The position numbers and the translations under genes were made by a program. Below are positions 45,709 to 54,883 of a stretch of DNA of 64,000 bases, piece after piece; position 1 is the first letter of the stretch; each line of letters opens with the position of its first letter. Location: contig URZI01000007.1 in the NCBI GenBank assembly GCA_900552385.1, forward strand, positions 33,055-97,054, given 5' to 3'. A model generated the notes under the pieces. The model saw only the letters and a list, made by a program, of their open reading frames with translations. It made no database searches and was not told where the DNA came from. Source of the DNA: an uncultured Collinsella sp. GTDB taxonomy: Bacteria > Actinomycetota > Coriobacteriia > Coriobacteriales > Coriobacteriaceae.

Positions 45709-48008
45709 GTGCGACCGAGCGCGAGCATGTGATGCCTCCGCGGCCCCTGATGCCGTGGACGATGGCCCTGTGTGCCGGCGTGTGCATGAGCTGCGCCTTG
45801 GTGCTCAACGTGGCCGCTGATGTGCTGCTGAGGGAGCAGGCGCCGGCGGTCGGGCTGCTATGGGCCATTCCCGTTGCGGCGGCGGTATTCGTTGTGCTGG
45901 CTCAATTTTGTGCACCGCTTGCTCCTTGGAAGCGGTGGCTGTATGCCGCGTCCGTCGGTCTCGTGGCGGGAGCGGTCGTCTCGGCGTGGTGGGCTGCGGG
46001 CGCGCTCAACGCCTCGAAGGCGCTCGACGCTCGAGCGGCAAGCGGCCTCGAGTTTGTCGTGCAGGGCGATCCATCCATAAACGACGACGTGTATTCCTAT
46101 ACCTGCGAGGCACGCGCGGACGGTAAGAACTTGGCAACGGTTCGCCTATCGTTTGACCGCGAGCTCAAGGTCGGGGCGCACGTGCGTGTTATCGGTCGCG
46201 TTTCACGTTTTGAGAACGATCCATATGGACGATCGCGCGTGCTCCGAGGCGAGGTGCGCAAGGTTCAAGCCGTTCGAGTTGTGTCGGTCGATGAGGGCTC
46301 TCCGGGGCCGCTGCTTCGGCTGCGAAATGGGCTGCTAGCGTCCATCGCGCCTGCGACCGACCCGGCGCGTGCGCTCATAGCCGGTGTCGTCTGCGGTCGT
46401 TCGGCCGAGCTACGCGCCCAGCCGGCGGGCGACTGGTTTTCGGTAACGGGAACGGCGCATCTTATCGCCGTCTCGGGCAGCCATTTGGCTATCGTGGGGT
46501 TTGTAATCGAGGGTGTATTGCAAAAGACTCGCTGCTTACGTGGTGTTCAGCGGGCGATATTGGCGATGGCGCTTGTGGGCTACACTGCCTTTACGGGCGC
46601 ATCTCCCTCGGCCGTGCGCGCGTGCTGCATGGTGTTCGCGACGCTTGTCGTAAACGGCGCGGGGCGTCGCCGGCACGGCGCATCGGCACTCTTCGTAACC
46701 ATGTCCATCTTTGTGCTACTGCGGCCGACGGTGCTGTTCGAGATGGGCTTTCAGCTTTCATGTGCCAGCGTCTTAGCCATTCTGTGCTTTTGCCCCTATG
46801 CGACCTACGCTTTGGGTGAGCTGGGTGTGCCATCGGGCGTTGCCAACATACTTTCCGTCACGCTGTGCTCGCAACTGGCAACACTTCCCATTACCATTCC
46901 TGCCTTCGGTACGTTCTCGCTCATTGCTCCGCTGGCAAATGCAGTCATCGGTCCGGTGGTGAGCGTACTGCTCGCTGTGTCGATCGTGCTGGTTCCCTTT
47001 TCACTCGTGGAACCGTTGCGGATTTGGGCGCTCGTTGTGCCCATGGTTGCCGCCCGTTGCGCACTGTTCTTCGAGCAGCTGTTTGCCGCCGTGCCTGGTG
47101 CATCTATGAGTGTGCCGCCCGATAGCATGTGGATTTACCTAGTGCCGTGTTTGCTGGCGGTTCTGTTGGTCTGGTGGCCGCGTCCCCGTGCACGTCCTAT
47201 GGCGGTGGGGCTTTCATGCCTGGTGCTCTTGGCTGCGATTCCGTACGTCTACTGGGATCGATTCGCTCCGCCTTCGGTGACGGTGCTCGATGTGGGCCAG
47301 GCGGATGCGATTCTTATCCGCCAGGGCGACGCATTAGCACTCGTCGACTGCGGGCTCGATGAGCGCGTGGTAGCGGCGTTGGTTCGCAATAACGTGCACC
47401 ATATCGATGCCGTCTTTGTGACGCATTGGGATGAGGATCACTGGGGTGGTCTACCTGCCGTGCTCGAACAGTTTTCGGTCGGAACGATTGCCGTGGCGGC
47501 GGATGCGTTGGAGGATGCTCCTACCGAGGTATTGAATCGACCTGGCGTTGAGTATCGGCAGGTGCGCCGTGGGGATACGGTCGACATCGGCTCATTTTGT
47601 GCCCGCGTGATGTGGCCGTTCGAGTCCGTAGATGGCGAGGGAAATGAGGACTCGCTTGTCCTGCTACTCTCTTATGTTCAGGAAGGCAAGAGCCTGCGTA
47701 TGCTCCTCACTGGTGATGCCGAGCTCGACCAAGAACGGGAATTCGTGCTGGAGGTGGGGGATATCGATGTCCTTAAACTTGGGCATCACGGCTCCAAGGT
47801 TTCAGTCGATGGTGAGTTGCTGGACGTCCTGAGACCCGAGCTTTCCCTCGCGAGCGCCGGCAAGGGGAATCGATACGGCCATCCGTCCGATGCCTGCATC
47901 GATGCCGTTAAGGAAGCGGGCGGTGTGTTCGCGTGCACTATCGAACACGGCGACATTACCGTCACGCCAACTGCGAAGGGCTTTACGATGCGATGCCAGC
48001 GACCGTGA
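45705..48008 (+). CDS. comEC: ComEC/Rec2 DNA-uptake channel
   Basis: ComEC is the inner-membrane channel for single-stranded DNA in transformation. The 767-residue protein has an N-terminal hydrophobic pair and OB-like region, the competence domain with HLIAVSGSHLAIVGFV, many membrane segments (about residues 200-520), and a C-terminal metallo-beta-lactamase-like domain (VLDVGQADAILI, FVTHWDEDHWGG, LLTGDAE, LKLGHHGSK). The ATG at 45705 overlaps comEA (ATGA). It appears complete. Whether the cells transform cannot be told. Confidence 0.95.
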   Translation: MSATEREHVMPPRPLMPWTMALCAGVCMSCALVLNVAADVLLREQAPAVGLLWAIPVAAAVFVVLAQFCAPLAPWKRWLYAASVGLVAGAVVSAWWAAGALNASKALDARAASGLEFVVQGDPSINDDVYSYTCEARADGKNLATVRLSFDRELKVGAHVRVIGRVSRFENDPYGRSRVLRGEVRKVQAVRVVSVDEGSPGPLLRLRNGLLASIAPATDPARALIAGVVCGRSAELRAQPAGDWFSVTGTAHLIAVSGSHLAIVGFVIEGVLQKTRCLRGVQRAILAMALVGYTAFTGASPSAVRACCMVFATLVVNGAGRRRHGASALFVTMSIFVLLRPTVLFEMGFQLSCASVLAILCFCPYATYALGELGVPSGVANILSVTLCSQLATLPITIPAFGTFSLIAPLANAVIGPVVSVLLAVSIVLVPFSLVEPLRIWALVVPMVAARCALFFEQLFAAVPGASMSVPPDSMWIYLVPCLLAVLLVWWPRPRARPMAVGLSCLVLLAAIPYVYWDRFAPPSVTVLDVGQADAILIRQGDALALVDCGLDERVVAALVRNNVHHIDAVFVTHWDEDHWGGLPAVLEQFSVGTIAVAADALEDAPTEVLNRPGVEYRQVRRGDTVDIGSFCARVMWPFESVDGEGNEDSLVLLLSYVQEGKSLRMLLTGDAELDQEREFVLEVGDIDVLKLGHHGSKVSVDGELLDVLRPELSLASAGKGNRYGHPSDACIDAVKEAGGVFACTIEHGDITVTPTAKGFTMRCQRP

Positions 48009-48040
48009 CGACGTCGTTGGCGTGTGGTGGGCCCCTGGGC

Positions 48041-48046
48041 TAGAAT
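48041..48046 (+). promoter_or_regulatory. Putative -10 box of holA
   Basis: TAGAAT preceded by CTGGGC lies 40 nt before the holA ATG, in the gap after comEC. The context resembles the sequence ahead of lepA and the dnaJ genes. Confidence 0.45.
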
Positions 48047-48086
48047 GGCACGGAACGAATACGAAGGCCTGCGGGAGGGGAGCGCA

Positions 48087-49049
48087 ATGTCCGAAATCGG
48101 TCTGCTGCCGGCATATCTGATCGTCGGTACCGACGGCGTCAAGCGCGATCACGCCGTCTCGCGTATGAAAGCGCGTCTGGAAAAGACGGGCATGGTCGAG
48201 TTCAACCTCGACGAGCGCGATATGACCAAAGACCCCGATATCGAGTCGATTATCGGATCGCTTAACACCTTTCCGATGGGCAGCGAGTTTCGCCTGGTAA
48301 TCCTTGACGGCTGTTCAAAGCTCGCCAAGGCGGTCTCGGAGCCGCTTGTCGAGTATTTGGCGAGTCCCAGCCCCACAACGGTCTGCCTCATCATTGCCGA
48401 CTCGCTTGCCAAGAACACACGCCTGTATAAGGCGATCGCCAAGATCGATAAGAAGGCCGTGATCGATTGCTCCGGCACCAAGCGCTGGGAGCTACCGCGT
48501 CGCGTGCAGCAGATGGCGACGCAGCGCGGCAAGTCGATCTCGACGGCGGCCGCCGAGGAGCTCGTCTCGCGTTCGGGCGAGAACACTCGCATGCTCGATA
48601 ACGACTTGGCTAAGCTTGCCCAGATGGTCGAGGCGCCCCAGATTGAGCTTGCCGACGTTGAGCGCTGGATTGTACGTACGGCCGAGGTTCAACCCTGGGA
48701 CTTTCTCAATGCGGTCTCGGCACGTGACATGCGACGCTCGCTCGAGCTTTTCAATCTATTGCCCGCCAAGAGCTACGTGTGGACTTACACGTTGCTGTGC
48801 GGCCGCATCCGCGAGCTTATCGTTGCCAAGGCGCTCGATGCGCGCGGACAGGGTCGTGAGCTGGCCGCAACGCTCAAGCTCCAGTCCTGGCAGGTCAAGA
48901 ATCACCTGACCTGGGCACGTCGCTTTTCGATGGCAGAGCTCGTCGCAGCGCTCGAGGGTGCCGTTGATGTGGAGCTCGCGCTCAAGGGTTCGGCCGATTC
49001 TGAGACCGCGCTTTTACTCTGGATTACGAACATCTTGAGAAAATCGTGA
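48087..49049 (+). CDS. holA: DNA polymerase III delta subunit
   Basis: HolA opens the sliding clamp as part of the clamp loader. The 320-residue protein has the AAA+ delta fold: LLPAYLIVGTDGVKRDHAV, RLVILDGCSKL, and the collar domain region (VSARDMRRSLELFNLL, then QSWQVKNHLTWARRF). The ATG at 48087 has GGGAGGGG 6 nt upstream. The comEC-holA-rpsT-lepA order is common in Gram-positives. Confidence 0.94.
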   Translation: MSEIGLLPAYLIVGTDGVKRDHAVSRMKARLEKTGMVEFNLDERDMTKDPDIESIIGSLNTFPMGSEFRLVILDGCSKLAKAVSEPLVEYLASPSPTTVCLIIADSLAKNTRLYKAIAKIDKKAVIDCSGTKRWELPRRVQQMATQRGKSISTAAAEELVSRSGENTRMLDNDLAKLAQMVEAPQIELADVERWIVRTAEVQPWDFLNAVSARDMRRSLELFNLLPAKSYVWTYTLLCGRIRELIVAKALDARGQGRELAATLKLQSWQVKNHLTWARRFSMAELVAALEGAVDVELALKGSADSETALLLWITNILRKS

Positions 49050-49098
49050 TGATACCTGCCTATTTGACAAATTCGTTCTATCCCTTTGAGGGGGAGCG

Positions 49099-49107
49099 TG
49101 CTATAGT
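49099..49107 (+). promoter_or_regulatory. Extended -10 promoter of rpsT
   Basis: TG-C-TATAGT lies 75 nt before the rpsT start. A consensus TTGACA at 49064-49069 is 32 nt from it, too far to act with this -10. Confidence 0.65.
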
Positions 49108-49182
49108 AGGCGATTGCATGACCTCACCGTGTCTCAGAGGTGTCATACATTTTTTGCAAGGAACTCGAAAGGAACTCCAGAA

Positions 49183-49449
49183 GTGGCAAACATCAAGTCT
49201 CAGAAGAAGCGTATCCGCACCAATGAGGCAGCTCGCATGCGTAACAAGGCTGTCAAGTCCGAGCTCAAGACGCTGACCAAGCACGTCCAGTCCGCCGTTG
49301 CCGAGGGCGACGCCGAGAAGGCCCAGGCTGCCCTCAAGACCGTCACCAAGCGTCTCGACATGGCTGCCGCCAAGCATGTTATCCACAAGAACCAGGCTTC
49401 CAACCGCAAGTCCGGTCTTGCCAAGCTCGTGAACAGCATCAACGCCTAA
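49183..49449 (+). CDS. rpsT: 30S ribosomal protein S20
   Basis: S20 binds 16S rRNA early in assembly. The 88-residue product starts [20 protein letters not shown] and is Lys/Ala-rich throughout, ending [11 protein letters not shown]. The GTG at 49183 lies 9 nt after AAAGGA and fits the family N-terminus. It is transcribed alone, with its own promoter and terminator. Confidence 0.97.
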   Translation: MANIKSQKKRIRTNEAARMRNKAVKSELKTLTKHVQSAVAEGDAEKAQAALKTVTKRLDMAAAKHVIHKNQASNRKSGLAKLVNSINA

Positions 49450-49486
49450 GTTGTAAATTTCACACCACACAGATTACGCGCATAAA

Positions 49487-49520
49487 TGGAGCCTGTTTTA
49501 TGGAACAGGCTCCATTTTTT
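49487..49520 (+). terminator. Terminator of rpsT
   Basis: TGGAGCCTGTT (49487-49497) pairs perfectly with AACAGGCTCCA (49504-49514), followed by six T. Confidence 0.95.
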
Positions 49521-49532
49521 GTACCGCTCGGG

Positions 49533-49538
49533 TAAGAT
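49533..49538 (+). promoter_or_regulatory. Putative -10 box of lepA
   Basis: TAAGAT ends 7 nt before the lepA ATG, directly after the rpsT terminator. Together with the poor ribosome-binding site this suggests a leaderless lepA message. Confidence 0.5.
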
Positions 49539-49545
49539 AGTCCGC

Positions 49546-51357
49546 ATGAATACTTCAATTGACATTTCCCACATCCGCAACTTCTCAATCGTTGCGCACA
49601 TCGACCATGGCAAGTCCACGATCAGCGATCGCATCCTAGAGCTCACCCATACCGTCGACGAACGCGACATGGAGTCGCAGCTGCTCGACACCATGGATAT
49701 CGAGCGCGAGCGCGGCATCACGATCAAGTCCAATGCCGTTCGCGTGTCCTATGACGCCGACGATGGCGAGACGTATCAGTTCAATCTGATCGATACGCCG
49801 GGCCACGTGGACTTTACCTATGAGGTCTCGCGCTCGCTGGCAGCCTGTGAGGGCGCAGTGCTTGTTGTCGACGCCACGCAGGGCGTTGAGGCACAGACCG
49901 TTTCCAACGCGACGCTCGCCATGAACGCCAATCTGGACATTGTGCCGGCCATCAACAAGATCGACCTGCCCTCGGCGCATCCCGACGAGGTCAAGACCGA
50001 GATCGAAGACGATCTGGCCATTCCCGCCGACGATGCCGTGTGCGTGTCGGGCAAGACCGGCGAGGGCATCCACGATCTGCTGGAGTCCATTGTCTTTTTG
50101 ATCTCGCCTCCCAAGGGCGATGCGAACGCGCCGCTCAAGGCGCTCATCCTGGATTCGTACTTCGACGAGTATCGTGGTGTCGTCGCCACGGTGCGCATCT
50201 TTGACGGCTCCATTAAAAAGGGCGATACCCTGCGTATGATGCAGGCAAAGGGCGACTTTTTGGTCGATGGCGTGGGCGTCAAGCGTCCCGCCGAGACGCC
50301 GGTCGACGCGCTGACGGTCGGCGAGGTCGGATACGTGGTCACGGGCCTGAAGGACCCCGAGGCCGTTCGCGTGGGCGATACCCTCACGTGGGCGTCGAAT
50401 CCCTGCCCCGAGCCGCTTCCCGGCTACCGCGAGGCCAAGCCCATGGTTTATACGGGCCTGTTCCCGATCGATAACAAGGACTACGAGAACCTGCGTGACG
50501 CGCTCGATAAGCTGCACGTCAACGACCCGTCGTTGGTGTGGGAGCCCGAGACCTCGGTGGCGCTCGGCTTTGGCTTCCGCGTGGGCTTCCTGGGTCTGCT
50601 GCACATGGAAGTCGTCAAGGAACGCCTGGAGCGCGAGTTCAACCTGGACCTCATTGCCACGAGTCCCTCGGTCGACTATCACGTCTACAAGACCGACGGC
50701 GAAATGATCGATGTCCGCAGCCCGCAGGATCTTCCCGAGGCCACGCGCATCGAGCGCATCGAGGAACCCTACCTCAAGGCAAAGATCATCTGCCCGCCTG
50801 AGTACACGGGTGCCGTCATGCAGCTCGCCATCGAGCACCGCGGCATTACTACCGACATGATCCATCTCACGAGCAAGTCGGTTGAGATGCGCTTCGATAT
50901 GCCGCTTGCCGAGCTCATTTTGGACTTCTTTGACCAGCTCAAGAGTCGCACCAAGGGGTATGCCTCGCTCGACTACGAGTTCAACGAGTACCGTCCCTCC
51001 GAGCTCGTTAAGCTCGATATCTTGCTTTCGGGCGACGAGGTGGACGCGCTGTCGTTTATCGTCCATAAGGACAAGGCCTATGGCCTGGCCCGTGGCCTGT
51101 GCGACAAACTTAAGGAGATCATCCCGCGTCAGCTGTTCGAGGTTCCCATCCAGGGTGCTATCGGCAACAAGATCATCGCCCGTTCTACCGTCAAAGCGCG
51201 TCGCAAGGACGTTCTTGCAAAGTGCTATGGCGGCGATATCTCGCGTAAGCGCAAGCTGCTCGAGAAGCAGAAAGAGGGCAAGAAGCGCATGAAGGCCATC
51301 GGCTCGGTCGAGGTCCCGCAGGAGGCCTTTATGGCGATCCTCAAGGTGGACGAGTAG
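49546..51357 (+). CDS. lepA: Elongation factor 4 (LepA)
   Basis: LepA is a ribosomal translocation-related GTPase. The 603-residue protein has the G domain ([41 protein letters not shown]), EF-G-like domains II and III, and the LepA-specific C-terminal domain (KVDE at the end, [20 protein letters not shown] before it). The ATG at 49546 matches the family N-terminus; upstream frames lie inside the terminator. dus follows after 4 nt. Confidence 0.98.
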   Translation: MNTSIDISHIRNFSIVAHIDHGKSTISDRILELTHTVDERDMESQLLDTMDIERERGITIKSNAVRVSYDADDGETYQFNLIDTPGHVDFTYEVSRSLAACEGAVLVVDATQGVEAQTVSNATLAMNANLDIVPAINKIDLPSAHPDEVKTEIEDDLAIPADDAVCVSGKTGEGIHDLLESIVFLISPPKGDANAPLKALILDSYFDEYRGVVATVRIFDGSIKKGDTLRMMQAKGDFLVDGVGVKRPAETPVDALTVGEVGYVVTGLKDPEAVRVGDTLTWASNPCPEPLPGYREAKPMVYTGLFPIDNKDYENLRDALDKLHVNDPSLVWEPETSVALGFGFRVGFLGLLHMEVVKERLEREFNLDLIATSPSVDYHVYKTDGEMIDVRSPQDLPEATRIERIEEPYLKAKIICPPEYTGAVMQLAIEHRGITTDMIHLTSKSVEMRFDMPLAELILDFFDQLKSRTKGYASLDYEFNEYRPSELVKLDILLSGDEVDALSFIVHKDKAYGLARGLCDKLKEIIPRQLFEVPIQGAIGNKIIARSTVKARRKDVLAKCYGGDISRKRKLLEKQKEGKKRMKAIGSVEVPQEAFMAILKVDE

Positions 51358-51361
51358 GTCT

Positions 51362-52405
51362 ATGGCGCTTTCCGAATACAGCAAGCGGCTGCTGGGCGCC
51401 TATGCCGAGCAGCCGTTCCTTATGGCTCCCATGGCGGGCGTAACCGACCCCGCTTATCGCATCATGTGCCGCCGCCGCGGTGCCAACCTTGCCTACAGCG
51501 AGATGGTGAGCGTGGCGGGCCTTGCCTTTGCTAGCAACAAAACGTGGCGCCTGGTGCTGCCGGCCGACGAGGAGCAGCAGATCTGCGTGCAGCTCTTTGG
51601 CTCCAAGCCCGAGCAGTTTGCGAGTGCCGTCGCCGCCGTCGAGGAGCGTGTGGGCGATCGCCTGTCGCTCATCGATATCAACATGGCCTGTCCTGCCCGA
51701 AAGGTTGTCACCAAGGGCGAGGGCTCTGCCCTTATGCGCACGCCCGATTTGGCCGAGAAGATCGTCGAGGCGGCGGTGGGCGCGGCGCATGTGCCCGTGA
51801 CCGTAAAGATCCGCAAGGGTTTTTATGCCGAGGACCGTAATGCCGCGACGTTTGCCCAGATGCTCGAAGGCGCCGGTGCCGCCGCAGTCGCCGTGCATGG
51901 TCGTTGCGCCACGCAGCTCTACACGGGCCAGGCCGATTGGTCGGTCGTCGATGAGGTGGCCGACGCCGTCGAGATTCCCGTGATCGGTTCGGGCGATGTG
52001 TTCTCGGCCGAGGACGCTGCTGAGCATCTGCAAGGCTCGAGTGCCAGCGCGGTGTTCATCGCGCGCGGTATCTATGGCAACCCCTGGGTGTTTGGCGATG
52101 CTCGCGCCCTTGCGCTCGATGGCATACCGGTGCCGGCGCGCAGCTCCGTCGAGCGCCTGGACGCCCTGCGTGAACACCTAACGCTGACGCATGAGCTCCT
52201 GCCGCTCATGTCGCGTGCCCGCACGTACGCAAGCTGGTACTTAAAAGGCATGCCCCATGCCGCCGCTTGGCGTGCCCATGTGGTGCGCTGTTCCACTTAC
52301 GAGGAGTTTATGGCGCTGGTCGATGAGATCGAGCGCGATGTGGTGGCCTGCGAGGCCGCCCTTGCCGCTGGCAAGTCGGTGCCTGCTCATCCGCTGGAGG
52401 CCTAA
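51362..52405 (+). CDS. dusB: tRNA-dihydrouridine synthase
   Basis: Dus enzymes reduce uridine in tRNA D-loops with FMN. The 347-residue protein has LMAPMAGVTDPAYRIMCRR, the catalytic-Cys motif SLIDINMACPARKV, KIRKGF and GRCATQLYTGQADW. It resembles the DusB group, although subfamily cannot be settled by eye. It lies between lepA and hemW. Confidence 0.92.
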   Translation: MALSEYSKRLLGAYAEQPFLMAPMAGVTDPAYRIMCRRRGANLAYSEMVSVAGLAFASNKTWRLVLPADEEQQICVQLFGSKPEQFASAVAAVEERVGDRLSLIDINMACPARKVVTKGEGSALMRTPDLAEKIVEAAVGAAHVPVTVKIRKGFYAEDRNAATFAQMLEGAGAAAVAVHGRCATQLYTGQADWSVVDEVADAVEIPVIGSGDVFSAEDAAEHLQGSSASAVFIARGIYGNPWVFGDARALALDGIPVPARSSVERLDALREHLTLTHELLPLMSRARTYASWYLKGMPHAAAWRAHVVRCSTYEEFMALVDEIERDVVACEAALAAGKSVPAHPLEA

Positions 52406-52407
52406 TA

Positions 52408-53640
52408 GTGGCCGTTACCGCGCTGTACGTGCACGTGCCGTTTTGCGCCCAAAAGTGCCGGTACTGCGACTTTGACTCGCGCAGTTTTGCTCCGTGCGAC
52501 CTGAGCGCTGCGCTCGATGCCTATTTTGAGCAGTTGTTCGCGCGCCTCGATGCTTTTGGCAAAGCTGGGGCCTTTGACCAGATCCGCACCGTCTATGTTG
52601 GCGGCGGTACGCCGTCGCTGGCGGGGGAGCGCTTGGTGGAGCTGGCGCGGCGTATTCGTGCGTGGTGCGCTCCCGTTGAGTTTACCTGCGAGGCTAATCC
52701 TGAGTCGTTGACCGCTGAGCTCGCCACCGCGCTTGCCGAGGCGGGTGTCACGCGCATCTCTCTGGGCGTGCAAACGCTCGATAACGCCGAACTTACCGCC
52801 ATCGGTCGTATTCACGATGCCGATCGGGCGCTCGCCGCCATCGCGACGGTCAAGAACGCTGGGCTTGATGTGTCGTGCGACCTTATGTGCGGACTTCCCG
52901 GGCAGACCGCAGCGAGTTGGAAGCGCACGCTCGATGGCGTGCTGGCGGCGGCCCCGCATCATGTGTCGGTCTACCCGCTCACGCTTGAGGAGGGGACGCC
53001 CCTTTATCGCATGGCGTGCCGCGACGAGTCGCTCGAGCCTGATGAGGATTTTCAGGCCGCCTGCATGGATGTGGCACGCGAGCTCCTGAGTGCCGCCGGC
53101 TATCACCCGTATGAGGTGGCGAGCTACGCGCTCGACGGCCATGAGTGCGCCCATAACATTGCCTACTGGACCGGACGGGGTTACCTGGGCCTTGGTCGCT
53201 CTGCCGCGGGCATGCTCGACGCCGAGGATTTCGACCGTCTTGCAGGTTTGTTCCCCGGCGTGTCTTCTCGAGGCGATTCGTACCGCGTGCGTCTGGTGCA
53301 ACGTGACGATGACGCGACGGCGTTCGAGGCCGAATATCTGTCGCAGCGTGAGGCTGCGGCTGAAGACCTGATGCTCGCTTGTCGCATGACGCGTGGTGTT
53401 GCGTCCGACCTGTTGGTTCGTGCAGCTTGCGTCATCCCAGCGGGTGAGCTGGCAGCCGCTTGCGATCGCGCACTCGAATTGGGTCTTGCCACTTGGGTTC
53501 CCGAGACGCTCGGGGTCCATGAGGGACCCTTCACTTCGGCAGATGTCGTCGCGGGCCATGTTCGAGCTCGTTTAGCGCCGACACACCTGGGCTGGCTCGA
53601 TGGAAATGTTCTGTTCGAACTGTTTTGGGATCTAGCTTAG
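52408..53640 (+). CDS. hemW: HemW-type radical SAM protein (heme chaperone)
   Basis: HemW is a radical SAM protein that binds heme and is often misnamed coproporphyrinogen oxidase. The 410-residue protein has the cluster motif CAQKCRYC (CxxxCxxC) near residue 14, VYVGGGTPSL and GVQTLDNAEL. The N-terminal Cys that true HemN adds is absent, as expected for HemW. The GTG at 52408 is 2 nt after the dus stop. The lepA-dus-hemW order is conserved. Confidence 0.92.
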   Translation: MAVTALYVHVPFCAQKCRYCDFDSRSFAPCDLSAALDAYFEQLFARLDAFGKAGAFDQIRTVYVGGGTPSLAGERLVELARRIRAWCAPVEFTCEANPESLTAELATALAEAGVTRISLGVQTLDNAELTAIGRIHDADRALAAIATVKNAGLDVSCDLMCGLPGQTAASWKRTLDGVLAAAPHHVSVYPLTLEEGTPLYRMACRDESLEPDEDFQAACMDVARELLSAAGYHPYEVASYALDGHECAHNIAYWTGRGYLGLGRSAAGMLDAEDFDRLAGLFPGVSSRGDSYRVRLVQRDDDATAFEAEYLSQREAAAEDLMLACRMTRGVASDLLVRAACVIPAGELAAACDRALELGLATWVPETLGVHEGPFTSADVVAGHVRARLAPTHLGWLDGNVLFELFWDLA

Positions 53641-53650
53641 GTCGCTCGGG

Positions 53651-53656
53651 TAGAAT
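53651..53656 (+). promoter_or_regulatory. Putative -10 box of the dnaJ-like gene
   Basis: TAGAAT, preceded by GCTCGGG, lies 42 nt before the start of the dnaJ-like gene. No CIRCE operator (TTAGCACTC repeat) was found here. Confidence 0.45.
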
Positions 53657-53698
53657 TACCGGAATATATACGCTGCTGTGAGCAGGAGGTTGCCGCGC

Positions 53699-54802
53699 AT
53701 GGCGACGATGAACGAAAAAGATTACTACGAGATTCTGGGCGTCTCCAAGGACGCCACCTCGCGTGATATTCAAAAGGCCTTTCAGCAAAAGGCCCGCAAG
53801 CTCCATCCGGACGTCAACAAAGAGCCGGATGCCGAGGAAAAGTTTAAAGAGGTTTCCGAGGCCTACGCCGTGCTTTCGGACGAGCAGAAGCGTTCGCGCT
53901 ACGACGCCATGCGTTCGGGCAACCCCTTCGCCGGCGCTCCTACGGCTTCGCCCTATGGCGGCGGCTACGCCGGCAGCGCGGGCTATGGCAATCCCTTTGA
54001 GGGCGGTTTTCCCTTTGGCGGTGCCTGGGGCCAGCCGCGTCGCGGGCAGGCTGCCTACAATCCCGAGAACGGCGCCAACGTGGTCGTCGATATCAAACTC
54101 GACGCCAAGGAGGCCAAGGGCGGTGCCCGCAAGACCGTCCGCTACACGCGCTTCGATACCTGTAACAACTGCGGCGGTTCGGGCTCCGTTTCGTCTGAGC
54201 ATGCCCATACCTGCCCGAGCTGCGGTGGCCGCGGCCACATCGACGTCGACCTGTCCTTCCTGTTTGGTGCGGGTACGTTCCAGTCGGTCTGCCCCGAGTG
54301 CGGCGGTTCCGGTAAAGTCGTGGCCGATCCCTGCCCTGATTGCGGCGGCAGCGGTCGTACTCGCGTAACCTCCGAGCAGACGATTGAGTTTCCTGCCGGC
54401 ACGCACGATGGCGACGAGGTCCGCATTGGCGGCATGGGTCATGCTGGCACCAACGGTGCCGCGGGCGGCGACCTGGTCGGCCGCGCCCATGTTGAGGCCG
54501 AGCGCTTGGAAGGCAAAGCTCGTACCGGTTTTTACCTGATGGGCATCGTAGCGCCGTTTTTGGTACTCTCGGCCATCTCGGGTGTGTTCTCGGCCTTTGC
54601 CGTGATGTGCTTTATTCCGTTTACCATGGGCCTGTTCATGGTGCTTTCGGACGGTGTGCTTCATCGCAGCCTGCTGTGGTGGAAGCGCGGTGCGATGCAG
54701 TTTGCCAACGGTTTTGCCAATGGCTTCATGTTCGCGCTCGTGTCGGTTTGGTTCGCAAGCTGCTCGCAACGGGCCATGCTTTCGCCGTACCAAATGCAAT
54801 AA
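53699..54802 (+). CDS. Membrane-anchored DnaJ-like protein
   Basis: This 367-residue protein starts as a normal DnaJ: J domain with HPD at residues 36-38, a Gly/Phe-rich linker (about 74-110), and a zinc-finger domain with four Cys-x-x-Cys pairs (155/158, 172/175, 198/201, 212/215). The substrate-binding region is cut short at about residue 270. The rest, about 275-355, is hydrophobic and looks like two or three membrane segments ([19 protein letters not shown], then [16 protein letters not shown]). The ATG at 53699 has AGGAGG 9 nt upstream. A complete dnaJ follows 81 nt later. It probably recruits DnaK to the inner membrane face; partner and substrate are unknown. Confidence 0.85.
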   Translation: MATMNEKDYYEILGVSKDATSRDIQKAFQQKARKLHPDVNKEPDAEEKFKEVSEAYAVLSDEQKRSRYDAMRSGNPFAGAPTASPYGGGYAGSAGYGNPFEGGFPFGGAWGQPRRGQAAYNPENGANVVVDIKLDAKEAKGGARKTVRYTRFDTCNNCGGSGSVSSEHAHTCPSCGGRGHIDVDLSFLFGAGTFQSVCPECGGSGKVVADPCPDCGGSGRTRVTSEQTIEFPAGTHDGDEVRIGGMGHAGTNGAAGGDLVGRAHVEAERLEGKARTGFYLMGIVAPFLVLSAISGVFSAFAVMCFIPFTMGLFMVLSDGVLHRSLLWWKRGAMQFANGFANGFMFALVSVWFASCSQRAMLSPYQMQ

Positions 54803-54883
54803 CATCAAACCCTCTGTTTGCGGTCGGCCCAGCTTGGGTATAGGACGCACTGTGACAATAATGAAAGTCGGAAGGATTCGGTC

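Noticed and set aside
49064..49107. TTGACA (49064) and TATAGT (49102) as one promoter for rpsT
   Set aside because: They are 32 nt apart, far beyond the usual 16-18; the extended -10 alone is preferred.
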